Of a DNA stretch of 36,049 nucleotides, positions 1 through 6,610 are shown piece after piece (the first letter of the stretch is position 1; every line of letters begins with the position of its first letter). The notes under the pieces were generated by a model that worked only from the letters and a program-made list of their open reading frames with translations, was not told the DNA's origin and did not search any database. Origin of the DNA: Oscillospiraceae bacterium (GTDB lineage Bacteria; Bacillota; Clostridia; Oscillospirales; Ruminococcaceae); contig WRLV01000015.1 in assembly GCA_009777445.1 (NCBI GenBank), forward strand, positions 1-36,049, written 5' to 3'. Position numbers and translations under genes: made by a program.

Positions 1-2
1 GA

Positions 3-119
3 GAAGTTAATCCTGCTACCGGGCAACCCGGGGTGAAATCAAGCGCGATTATGTTAATGCTGTCTTTGGTTGGTATTATAATTGCGGTAAGAGTGCGAGG
101 AAGAAAAACTCAACAATGA
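3..119 (+). CDS. C-terminal end of a wall-anchored surface protein (partial)
   Basis: Only the last 38 codons are in the window; the reading frame enters from the left edge and ends at TGA 117-119. The visible peptide has the order of a sortase substrate: an NPATG pentapeptide at residues 3-7, a short linker, a hydrophobic stretch of about 15 residues (roughly IMLMLSLVGIIIAV), then a basic tail (RVRGRK). The same arrangement ends the 1740-residue protein at 14703-19925 (NPKTG) and the 396-residue protein at 33322-34512 (NPNTN). From family knowledge such signals are cleaved between T and the last residue and joined to peptidoglycan. The function of the missing upstream part is unknown. I am fairly sure of the frame because all three signals match in layout. 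Confidence 0.7.
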   Translation, partial: EVNPATGQPGVKSSAIMLMLSLVGIIIAVRVRGRKTQQ

Positions 120-137
120 CATTCCAAAAAAACCAAA

Positions 138-254
138 CACCGCCCGACACTTGTGTGTCGGGCGGTGTAGCTGTTATAATTTTAAATCCGTCGCCGCAAG
201 GCGACACCATAACTATCAACTCTCAACTGTCCACTGTCAACTGCCGTCAACTAC
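138..254. repeat. Composite repeat A: two GC-rich hairpins plus heptamer array
   Basis: Positions 138-167 form a perfect 13-bp inverted repeat with a 4-nt loop (CACCGCCCGACAC / GTGTCGGGCGGTG). A second palindrome, GTCGCCGCAAGGCGAC, lies at 190-205. From about 211 there is a degenerate 7-bp tandem array (CAACTGT, CAACTCT, CCACTGT types) that runs into the stop codon of the LytTR gene. Read on the minus strand, the 138-167 hairpin is followed by a T-rich run, so it can act as an intrinsic terminator for that gene. Related elements lie at 11428-11540 and 27406-27488. A and B share a 23-nt identical stretch after the first hairpin. Confidence 0.8.
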
Positions 255-1005
255 AAGACCCACCCAAGATAGAAACGCCGTTTTTCTTGATGTGTTGCAA
301 ATATCTTGTTTTAGCTTCGTGGAATTTATATCGCGGAACGGGAACTTGCATTCCTCCTTTAAGAATAAACATGCTTGATGTAAGTTTTTCGACCATTTCC
401 ATGTTCAGCACGAAAGATGTGTGAGGGTGTAAAAACCTTTCGTCTTTTAATATATTGCCGACAACTTTCGAAAAAGGCAGACGAAGCTTACGGCTTATTA
501 AAATCTCGCCGCTTTTCAAATGAACTTTAACCGAACGCTCAAACGTTTCAATTAAAACAATTGTAGAAAATGCTATTCTTACCTTTCCGCCCGGGGTTGA
601 GAGCAACATAAACTCTTCTTCAAGGTTAAGAGAGTCGATTGTTTTTTCCATAACTCGGAAGAAAACCTCTTCGTCAATAGGCTTTAAGATGTAAGCGGAG
701 GCAAAAATATTGAAAGCGTTCATCGCATAATCGGCGGTTGAGGTGAAAAAGACAATCGGAACATCTTCGTCATTCATCCTTATCTTTGCCGCAAGCTCAA
801 CACCGTTCATTTTCGGCATCAAAATATCAAGCAAAAAAATCTGAAAATGTTCTTTTGCTTTAATCGCCTTCAAAAGCTCACTCGCGCTTGAAAATTCGCA
901 CGCACTCAACTCAATTTCAGGGTGAGCTTCTTTAAACCTACCTAAAAGATTTAAAACAATTCGTCTTTGTATCAGGTCGTCTTCACAAACCGCAATACGC
1001 AACAT
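247..1005 (-). CDS. LytTR-family response regulator (AgrA/LytR type)
   Basis: Two-domain regulator of 252 residues. The receiver occupies about residues 1-118, with acidic residues in CEDD (8-10), phospho-acceptor D60 in the LLDILMP motif and K108 in LKP. A LytTR DNA-binding domain follows at about 138-240 (pattern ...TFERSVKVHLKSGE...FLHPHTSFVLNM). I chose ATG at 1005 because GAGG lies 5 nt upstream; a GTG six bases earlier (1011) is also open. No sensor kinase gene is next to it, so it is an orphan here. Its stop codon lies in the heptamer array of repeat A. LytTR regulators commonly control surface, peptide or toxin genes; the target here is unknown. Confidence 0.88.
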   Translation of the reverse strand: MLRIAVCEDDLIQRRIVLNLLGRFKEAHPEIELSACEFSSASELLKAIKAKEHFQIFLLDILMPKMNGVELAAKIRMNDEDVPIVFFTSTADYAMNAFNIFASAYILKPIDEEVFFRVMEKTIDSLNLEEEFMLLSTPGGKVRIAFSTIVLIETFERSVKVHLKSGEILISRKLRLPFSKVVGNILKDERFLHPHTSFVLNMEMVEKLTSSMFILKGGMQVPVPRYKFHEAKTRYLQHIKKNGVSILGGSCS

Positions 1006-1068
1006 AAACACCTCACATTTCTACCCCTAAAGGATTTCCCGATAATAAATATAAATGAACACTATTTC

Positions 1069-1074
1069 ATTATA
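1069..1074 (-). promoter_or_regulatory. Likely -10 box for the LytTR gene
   Basis: A perfect TATAAT on the minus strand lies about 65 nt upstream of the regulator's start, in a strongly AT-rich gap (1012-1216) between two divergent genes. No good -35 box stands 17 nt upstream, so the promoter may be weak or activated. Confidence 0.4.
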
Positions 1075-1216
1075 ACATAAAAGAATAGTTTTGTATATAG
1101 CAAATTTAACTATAAAATATATTAATTTCGCCCATTAAACGGCATTAACCGATAAATTTCAACATATAATAAAGATGTGTTGATTTTATTATTTACAGAT
1201 AAGGAGTTTTTATTGT

Positions 1217-2377
1217 ATGAATAAATATTTTTTGGGTGGAATGACTGCGTTCGGGTTTTCAACAAAGTTCGGTGAAATGATAAACGCGCCCGGAAATTAC
1301 ACTTATATTCTTAAAGGCGGGCCCGGCACGGGAAAGTCAACCCTAATGAAGAAAGTCGCCGCTCATTTCAAAGCCGATGAGAGTACCCTTTATTATTGCG
1401 CATCCGACCTCAAATCAGTCGATGCAGTGAGCATTAAGGCAAAAACCGCCGACAACAGCATTATTATAGTTGACGGAACTTCCCCCCACGTTTTTGAAGC
1501 GCAACTGCCGGGTGTCGCCCAGTGCATAATCAATTTAGGCGATTATTGGCATAAAGACAAATTAGAGCCGCACTCAGCCCAAATAAGAGCACTCACAAAA
1601 GAAAACCAAAAACACCACCGTCGCGCAAGACGGCTAATTGCCGCCTTCACGCAAATTAAAGACAGTGTTTATGAACAAGCGCGTGAAAATTTAAAGCTAA
1701 ACCCCTTAGAAAAGGCGGTTGCACGGCTTATGGGTGAACATGACGGAGTTAAAAAAGAGGGCAAAATCTCATATAAACAACTGTCTGCCATGACCGAGCG
1801 TGGGTACATGACACTGCCGGTTAGCGGCTATAAGAAAATCGCTTTCATCGACAAGTCGGGCGCGGCGGCGGTGGCAGCGTTAGAGAAAATCGCGGTAATG
1901 TCGATTTTACAGGGCTACGACATAATTTTAAGCAAATGTGAAATGTATTCGCGAAGCACGCCTGAGCATATTCTGATTCCCGATTTGAAGTTGATGTTTA
2001 GCTGTTCGCCGTCAGAATCAGCCGCTTGCGCCGATGAAACCGCTATTTCGGAATGTGAATGTGCAGTCGAACACAGACTAATTGATTGTCAAGAGTTTTA
2101 TCTAACCGGCGAGCCGCCGGTGGCAGCCGGCGAGCCGCCGGTGGCAGCCACCGAGCAACCGGTAACAGATTTTGGCGAGCGACCGGTAGCAACCGCCGAG
2201 CCGCCGGAGTTTAAACTTTTAGAGACGTTAGAAGCCGGAATATCAGCGTGTATAAAAGACGCACTCAAAGTCCACGATGAGCTTGAAAAATTCTATATCG
2301 CCGCATTAGACACACAGGCCCTCGAAAATCTCACACAACAAATCATAAGCGAAATAGCCGAACGCGCGTTTATTTAA
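1217..2377 (+). CDS. P-loop ATPase of the PRK06851 type
   Basis: 386 residues. The Walker A motif GGPGTGKST is at residues 34-42, followed by an IIVDGTSPH segment (Walker B-like) and the stretch LPGVAQCIINLGDYW. I recognise this pattern from the uncharacterised PRK06851 ATPase family of Firmicutes. Function is unknown. The start ATG has AAGGAG about 10 nt upstream. An insertion at about residues 297-331 consists of 7-residue units (GEPPVAA, GEPPVAA, TEQPVTD, GERPVAT, AEPPE). These are encoded by tandem copies of the GC-rich palindromic element that also occurs between genes (7583-7602), so this part of the protein is probably an invaded linker, not a domain. The gene converges with the next one, with only 2 bp between the stops. 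Confidence 0.72.
   Translation: MNKYFLGGMTAFGFSTKFGEMINAPGNYTYILKGGPGTGKSTLMKKVAAHFKADESTLYYCASDLKSVDAVSIKAKTADNSIIIVDGTSPHVFEAQLPGVAQCIINLGDYWHKDKLEPHSAQIRALTKENQKHHRRARRLIAAFTQIKDSVYEQARENLKLNPLEKAVARLMGEHDGVKKEGKISYKQLSAMTERGYMTLPVSGYKKIAFIDKSGAAAVAALEKIAVMSILQGYDIILSKCEMYSRSTPEHILIPDLKLMFSCSPSESAACADETAISECECAVEHRLIDCQEFYLTGEPPVAAGEPPVAATEQPVTDFGERPVATAEPPEFKLLETLEAGISACIKDALKVHDELEKFYIAALDTQALENLTQQIISEIAERAFI
2106..2209 (+). repeat. Tandem copies of palindromic element P inside the ATPase gene
   Basis: Two exact copies of CCGGCGAGCCGCCGGTGGCA start at 2106 and 2127 (21-bp period). Three diverged copies follow at about 2148, 2172 and 2192. The core is self-complementary (CCGGCG...CGCCGG type). 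Related copies are at 7583-7602, 8916-8936 and inside the glycosyltransferase gene end (6612-6637). The 21-bp period keeps the frame open and encodes a 7-residue repeat. Confidence 0.8.
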
Positions 2378-2379
2378 AG

Positions 2380-3189
2380 TTAGCGAAATAGAGAACTAAC
2401 CACGGGAAACACACCCGGAAAATCATTTCTTATCCGCTCTTTGCATTTGTTTAAGAACTCGCCCTTGATTTGGGCGTTTTCTCTTAATACCCTTTTCGCG
2501 CCCCAAAGGTGGGTGAAACGGTTTTGGTTTAGTTTATCCATAAGAACCTCAATCGGCATTTTCAACTCATCGGCACATATAGATAACAAACGTTGTTCGG
2601 CAAACACCATTCGGCATAAATAATCATCGCATTCAACGGCGAATTTCATAAATTCTATAGATTTGTTCACGTAATATTGCTTAAAATCTTCATCCGGAAG
2701 ATAAAGAAAGCAGGTGTTAAGGGGGAGAACACTTTTACTCCAATTTGGGTTAATGCTATAGTCGTTTGTTTCAAAAAGACTGAAGTCGGGGTATATATCC
2801 GGGTTAATGTCCTCGTAGTGAGCGGCGGTTATGACGGGTTTGAGGTTGAGTTTTTCCCAAACAATAAAATCGGTATCCATCATGACAATCGGGGCAGGCA
2901 TTTCGCGTAAAGCCAAAAGTTTAGCCGCCGCCCAAAACATTTTGGGGTTGATGCCCTCTAAGTCGTTGCTGATTATTGGCCTTATGTCGCTCCAAATTCC
3001 TTTTAGTGACGGTTTGTTGTAATATTCAAAGGCTATATCATCAGTCAGCATAATAATATCGCCGTTTAATTTTCTCCAATTAAGCGCGGAAAGAATTGCA
3101 GTGTAAAGTTCAAACTCCTCGACTTCAAAACGATGAGTGTTGCTTTTAGCCAAATAAGGTAAGGAAGAAACCGAATGTATTGCTAACAT
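2380..3189 (-). CDS. Putative GT-A-like glycosyltransferase or related protein
   Basis: 269 residues, no signal peptide or membrane segment. The N-terminal half reads like a nucleotide-diphospho-sugar transferase fold: a beta-strand start (LAIHSVSSLPY), a GDIIMLTDD segment and a DxD-like MMDTDFIVW motif that would bind metal and sugar nucleotide. This may be the DUF6734-type family seen near polysaccharide genes, but I cannot confirm that. The start ATG at 3189 has only a weak GAGAAA upstream. No sugar-pathway genes adjoin it, so the substrate is unknown. Confidence 0.5.
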   Translation of the reverse strand: MLAIHSVSSLPYLAKSNTHRFEVEEFELYTAILSALNWRKLNGDIIMLTDDIAFEYYNKPSLKGIWSDIRPIISNDLEGINPKMFWAAAKLLALREMPAPIVMMDTDFIVWEKLNLKPVITAAHYEDINPDIYPDFSLFETNDYSINPNWSKSVLPLNTCFLYLPDEDFKQYYVNKSIEFMKFAVECDDYLCRMVFAEQRLLSICADELKMPIEVLMDKLNQNRFTHLWGAKRVLRENAQIKGEFLNKCKERIRNDFPGVFPVVSSLFR

Positions 3190-3208
3190 AAAAATTTTTC
3201 TCGTTTCT

Positions 3209-3724
3209 CTAAATCAAATGTATGCCATAGCCAAGCAGGTTTAATGAATAAACAGTGTTCATGAATAGCGAGTTATGTGAAAAAGAGCTTGAATTATAAG
3301 AGCCTGAGCCAAATAAATAACTGAAAAAGCTGAAAAACTCAAACGCATGACGAGAAGAAAAAGAGCCTGAGCCAATCCCGCTTGACGGGAAACTTGTGAT
3401 GTGAAAACTTGATGGAAAACGGCTTGTTAAATTGTGGGAATGTGTAGCGGTTTTAACAGGCGCGGCGCGTGTTTTCGGTCTTGTTTCGGGCGGTGGAGAG
3501 AAACCGAAAGAAGAGCATAGAATTTTTTCTATGTCGTGCGGTGTCGGATTGTCAACGGACTCCAACGTTTTCGCGATTTTTTCACCGCCGTGCGCTTTGA
3601 GCCAGCTGACAAGACTGCCGCCGTAATAATAGCTTTTAAGCGCGCTTAAGTCAAAAGCGGCAGTTATTTCATCGACCGCGCCGACTTTTTTTCCGCTCAG
3701 CCACAGGCAGTAGCCCATTCTCAA
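3209..3724 (-). CDS. Unknown protein with Ser/Phe-rich tail
   Basis: 171 residues; family not recognised. The first ~75 residues look like a folded domain with the block YYYGGSLVSWLKAHGGE. From about residue 95 the protein becomes low-complexity and rich in Ser, Phe, Gly and His (for example SFPSSGIGSGSFSSRHAF). A 15-nt sequence, AAGAGCCTGAGCCAA, occurs twice in the tail-coding DNA about 62 bp apart, suggesting local duplication. The apparent start is TTG at 3724 with AAGGAG 5 nt upstream; the in-frame ATG at 3718 would sit 11 nt from the same site. The gene lies just downstream of the CCA-like gene on the same strand, so it may be the last gene of that operon. Confidence 0.5.
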   Translation of the reverse strand: MRMGYCLWLSGKKVGAVDEITAAFDLSALKSYYYGGSLVSWLKAHGGEKIAKTLESVDNPTPHDIEKILCSSFGFSPPPETRPKTRAAPVKTATHSHNLTSRFPSSFHITSFPSSGIGSGSFSSRHAFEFFSFFSYLFGSGSYNSSSFSHNSLFMNTVYSLNLLGYGIHLI

Positions 3725-3742
3725 ACCATCTCCTTAATTTCT

Positions 3743-4867
3743 TTAGGCAAGCTCAATCATACGTTTATATTTCATTGCCGCACCTTCAAATTCAGGCGAC
3801 ATTGCTCTCATGTCGGCATATTTGAACTGCAAGAGCTTGATTAATAACTCTTTTGGGATTTCTTTTTGCAAAACAGCAAGCGATTGACTGTCAAACTCGT
3901 CTGTTTGGTGTTTAATTATAAACTCAACCTCTCGCGCAACGTTGTCGGGCAGGTCAAGTCTTTGCATAATTCTTGAAGCGATTATTTTTGAGCGTTCAGG
4001 AAAACCGTAATAGTGAGCGACTCCGTTTTTGTCGATTGAAAAGCAGTCGGGTTTACCTAACGAATGAAATAATAAAGCATAACGCACCGATAAAACGGGG
4101 GCAGAATAACCGACACTCTTAAAAGTATGAGTCAGCATATCATAGTCTTGCTCTTTTCGATATTGCTCTACTGCATCTAACGCTTTGAGTTCGGGCAAAA
4201 TGGTGAAAAAAACAGATTTATATTCTGTGAGAATGTCGTTTGCTCTTTTTCCGATGATGATTTTGTCAAGCGAGTTTCTAATATATTGACATTCCGAAAG
4301 ACGATGGGCATTGTTGAAGAGCCATTTTTTTGTTTGAACAGCTACCTCATAAGAATAATCAGCCCCCGGCCCGTCAGCAGAACATATTCCCAAAGCATCT
4401 AAAATGCTTAATGGGTTTCTTATAAAAACATTTTCGTTGATTGCCTTTATAACCTTCGGTGAGGTAATATTTAAGCAATTCAACCCGTGGAACGGGTCAA
4501 TAACCCCTTCAGTCGGGTTATAGGCTATGGCGTTGAAGGTGAAATCGCGGTTTCCGAGGTCGTCCAACAAATTCCCGTTATAAAACGGCTTTATAAAGAC
4601 TGCCATCGTGCCACTGAAAACCGTTACGCCGCCTTGGTGTTCATTGATTTGACAATCCCTGAAAATATAACGAATTTGCTCGATGTTGGCGCAGGTGACG
4701 AGGTCAAAATCTATTGCCCCCGTTGATGTTATAAGTTCGCGCACACAACTTCCCGCTAAATAGACTTTGTGTGAGTGTTGCTCTAAGCGCGCGAGCATTT
4801 CAAGGATTTGATTCGGAAGTTGAACGCTTAGTCTTGGTCTTCTCTTTTTTGGGAAAGTCCCATCCAT
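3743..4867 (-). CDS. Divergent CCA-adding-enzyme/poly(A) polymerase-like protein
   Basis: 374 residues in the class II tRNA nucleotidyltransferase layout. The head has GSCVRE (39-44) and the catalytic carboxylates D53 and D55 in IDFDLVT. RDFTFNAIAY (107-116) matches the usual RRDFTxNA. Two landmarks are altered. The base-selecting EDxxR region reads IRNPLSILDALG (149-160), so both the acid and the arginine are gone. The HD-domain signature is HS (268-269) instead of HD. It may therefore have changed specificity or act as a non-CCA nucleotidyltransferase. ATG 4867 fits because AGGGG lies upstream and the family-typical VQLPNQIL segment would be lost from the later ATG at 4798. The start overlaps the end of the TtcA-like gene by 68 bp. 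Confidence 0.7.
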   Translation of the reverse strand: MDGTFPKKRRPRLSVQLPNQILEMLARLEQHSHKVYLAGSCVRELITSTGAIDFDLVTCANIEQIRYIFRDCQINEHQGGVTVFSGTMAVFIKPFYNGNLLDDLGNRDFTFNAIAYNPTEGVIDPFHGLNCLNITSPKVIKAINENVFIRNPLSILDALGICSADGPGADYSYEVAVQTKKWLFNNAHRLSECQYIRNSLDKIIIGKRANDILTEYKSVFFTILPELKALDAVEQYRKEQDYDMLTHTFKSVGYSAPVLSVRYALLFHSLGKPDCFSIDKNGVAHYYGFPERSKIIASRIMQRLDLPDNVAREVEFIIKHQTDEFDSQSLAVLQKEIPKELLIKLLQFKYADMRAMSPEFEGAAMKYKRMIELA

Positions 4868-5567
4868 TTACACCACCCCTTCTCATTGCCCCGAAAATTC
4901 GGTTCTTAAAGCCGTAGTCTGATTTTTCCATTTGCGACAAAAAGTCTTTGGTTCTTTGTCTTTCGGTGGTCTTGTCAACAGGACACGCAGATTCTATAAT
5001 CTTAAAGCCGTTTTCGCGGCAACACGCGATGATTTTATTTTCGGGAGCAAATACTAACGGGCGTATCATGGTAATGTCTTTTCGTGACAGATAACTTTTC
5101 GGTGAAAAGCACCCGATTCTTCCTTCTTTAAATAAGTTCATGATAAAGGTCTCGATGGCATCGTCAAAACTATGCCCTAACGCGATTTTGTTACAGCCCA
5201 ATGATTTAGCGGTATCATGTAACGCTCCTCTTCTCATTTTAGAGCAAAGGGCGCACGGGTTTGACTCTTTTCTTATGTCAAAAACAATCTCGGCGATGTT
5301 ACTGCGTATGAGGGTGAAGGGTACTTTTAGACTGTCACAAAGGGTGGCGACTGATGAATAATCTCCGTCTTCGTTGTTAAAGCGCGGGTCAAGGGTGATG
5401 GCGCAAAGCTCATAGTTAAATTCGCAAAACCTGCGCATACGGGCAAGCCCGGCGAGCAAAACCAAGCTGTCTTTTCCGCCGGAGACACCGACCGCTATTT
5501 TATCGCCGCTTTCAATCAAAGAGAACTCCTGACAAGCCCTTCTAATATAACCCAACATTTTTTGCAT
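4800..5567 (-). CDS. ttcA: TtcA-like tRNA 2-thiocytidine biosynthesis PP-loop ATPase
   Basis: 255 residues from ATG 5567. The PP-loop SGGKDS is at 29-34. Cysteines C105 and C108 (CALC) and C195 (ACPVD) match the three Fe-S ligands of TtcA, and GHSFDDAIET resembles the family's GHHxDDxxET. In the known family the enzyme adenylates C32 of tRNA and transfers sulfur. The reading frame is open further upstream (ATG 5612, TTG 5636), but nothing there resembles the family and no Shine-Dalgarno was found at any candidate, so the start is uncertain. It overlaps the downstream CCA-like gene, giving two tRNA-related proteins in one translationally coupled pair. Other TtcA-like paralogues exist, so the exact base modified is inferred. 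Confidence 0.78.
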   Translation of the reverse strand: MQKMLGYIRRACQEFSLIESGDKIAVGVSGGKDSLVLLAGLARMRRFCEFNYELCAITLDPRFNNEDGDYSSVATLCDSLKVPFTLIRSNIAEIVFDIRKESNPCALCSKMRRGALHDTAKSLGCNKIALGHSFDDAIETFIMNLFKEGRIGCFSPKSYLSRKDITMIRPLVFAPENKIIACCRENGFKIIESACPVDKTTERQRTKDFLSQMEKSDYGFKNRIFGAMRRGGVNGWDFPKKEKTKTKRSTSESNP

Positions 5568-5725
5568 ATTTTTATAGTACCATTTTTCTTTAGAATTTTC
5601 AACTATTTTCATGGATTTATAATAATTTTTGTGCAAAACTTATAGTTTTAAGCCTTAAACACAAGGAATAATATGCACAATTTTTATATATACTTAAGTA
5701 AAATATGGACAAGGGGTGTATTTCT

Positions 5726-5989
5726 ATGTTAAAAAAAGCTATCGATTCGAGCGAAATAAGTTTTAATAATTTCTCACAAGAAGAGCCTGAGTTGTTTGAC
5801 AACCCAAAACCCGCAAACAAAGGCAGAATTTCAATTTTGGGGATTGTCTTGCGGCAAGCTGTCATGGTGTGCGTTATTATCGGGGTGTATTTTCTGATTA
5901 AAACCTTTTTGCCCAATCTTTTTGCGGCAACCGATGATTTTTTCGAGCAAAATGTCGGACACTCGATTGTAATAACCGCTGATGATTGA
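5726..5989 (+). CDS. Small single-pass membrane protein coupled to the M50 protease
   Basis: 87 residues from ATG 5726, chosen because AAGGGG lies about 9 nt upstream; an ATG at 5705 is also in frame. It has an acidic, Asn/Pro-rich cytoplasmic-type N-terminus (to about residue 34), one hydrophobic segment at roughly 38-62 (ILGIVLRQAVMVCVIIGVYF) and a short tail. Its end overlaps the next start by 8 bp. The position before a SpoIVFB-like protease is that of spoIVFA, but the LytM-like domain of SpoIVFA is absent. A minimal SpoIVFA analogue is an inference from position only. Confidence 0.6.
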   Translation: MLKKAIDSSEISFNNFSQEEPELFDNPKPANKGRISILGIVLRQAVMVCVIIGVYFLIKTFLPNLFAATDDFFEQNVGHSIVITADD

Positions 5990-6584
5990 GTTAAGACTAT
6001 TTAAAAATTTCAGCGTTGCGTTCGATTTCTCATTCTTTGCAATAATCGCCGTGTTTTTGGCTTTTGACTATACGGGGTATGGAATATACAGCGTTATAGC
6101 CTGCTTTTTGCATGAGATGGGTCATCTTGTCGCAATGCTGATTGAAGGCGCGCGCCCATCGGGAATACGGTTTTATGGGGGAGGAATTAAATTATTATCC
6201 AACCGGGTTTTCACGAACGCCGATTATTCGATTTTTGTGTTGTTGTCGGGCAGTGGGTTGAATTTTATATTGTTTTTCTTGTTTTATTTTTTGACAGACA
6301 GGCTTTCGCTTTTCCCTTTGCTGTTCGCTGTTATGAATCTCGTGATTGGTTTTTTTAATTTATTGCCGATGGGCCATCTTGACGGCAAAAGAATTTTAGA
6401 ACGCATTTTGATTAAGCGATTATCAAGCGAGAGACATTGTGCAAGAATAATAAAAATCACCGAACTAACGGTGTTTTTATCGGTATTGACAATAGCGGTG
6501 TTGTTAGTAATAAACAACAACATAAACTTCACCATGCTCATTGTGCTGGCTTATATCTTTTTGTTAGAACTGACGAACAGTTGA
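5982..6584 (+). CDS. M50 site-2 protease, SpoIVFB-like
   Basis: 200 residues with about six hydrophobic segments. The zinc-binding HEMGH (44-48) lies in a membrane helix, and the third ligand is D134 in NLLPMGHLDGKR, the usual second M50 motif. There is no PDZ or CBS domain. From family knowledge, such compact M50 proteins cut membrane-bound precursors; SpoIVFB processes pro-SigmaK in the mother cell. The small partner gene just upstream and the sporulation genes in the window support that role, but other compact S2P proteases look alike. The stop codon TGA (6582-6584) lies in a heptamer repeat array. Confidence 0.8.
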   Translation: MIELRLFKNFSVAFDFSFFAIIAVFLAFDYTGYGIYSVIACFLHEMGHLVAMLIEGARPSGIRFYGGGIKLLSNRVFTNADYSIFVLLSGSGLNFILFFLFYFLTDRLSLFPLLFAVMNLVIGFFNLLPMGHLDGKRILERILIKRLSSERHCARIIKITELTVFLSVLTIAVLLVINNNINFTMLIVLAYIFLLELTNS

Positions 6585-6610
6585 CAGTTGACAATTGAGA
6601 GTTGACAGTT
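6577..6610. repeat. Heptamer array D at the convergent gene ends
   Basis: Four to five copies of GTTGACA-type heptamers (AGTTGAC, AGTTGAC, AATTGAG, AGTTGAC) fill the 24-bp gap between the M50 protease and the glycosyltransferase. The first copy supplies the protease's TGA. On the far side it abuts a copy of palindromic element P encoding the transferase C-terminus. Confidence 0.8.

Noticed and set aside
5568-5636. Longer N-terminus for the TtcA-like protein (TTG 5636 or ATG 5612)
   Set aside because: The extra residues are AT-driven (Lys, Asn, Tyr), do not resemble the family and lack a ribosome site; kept only as a possibility.
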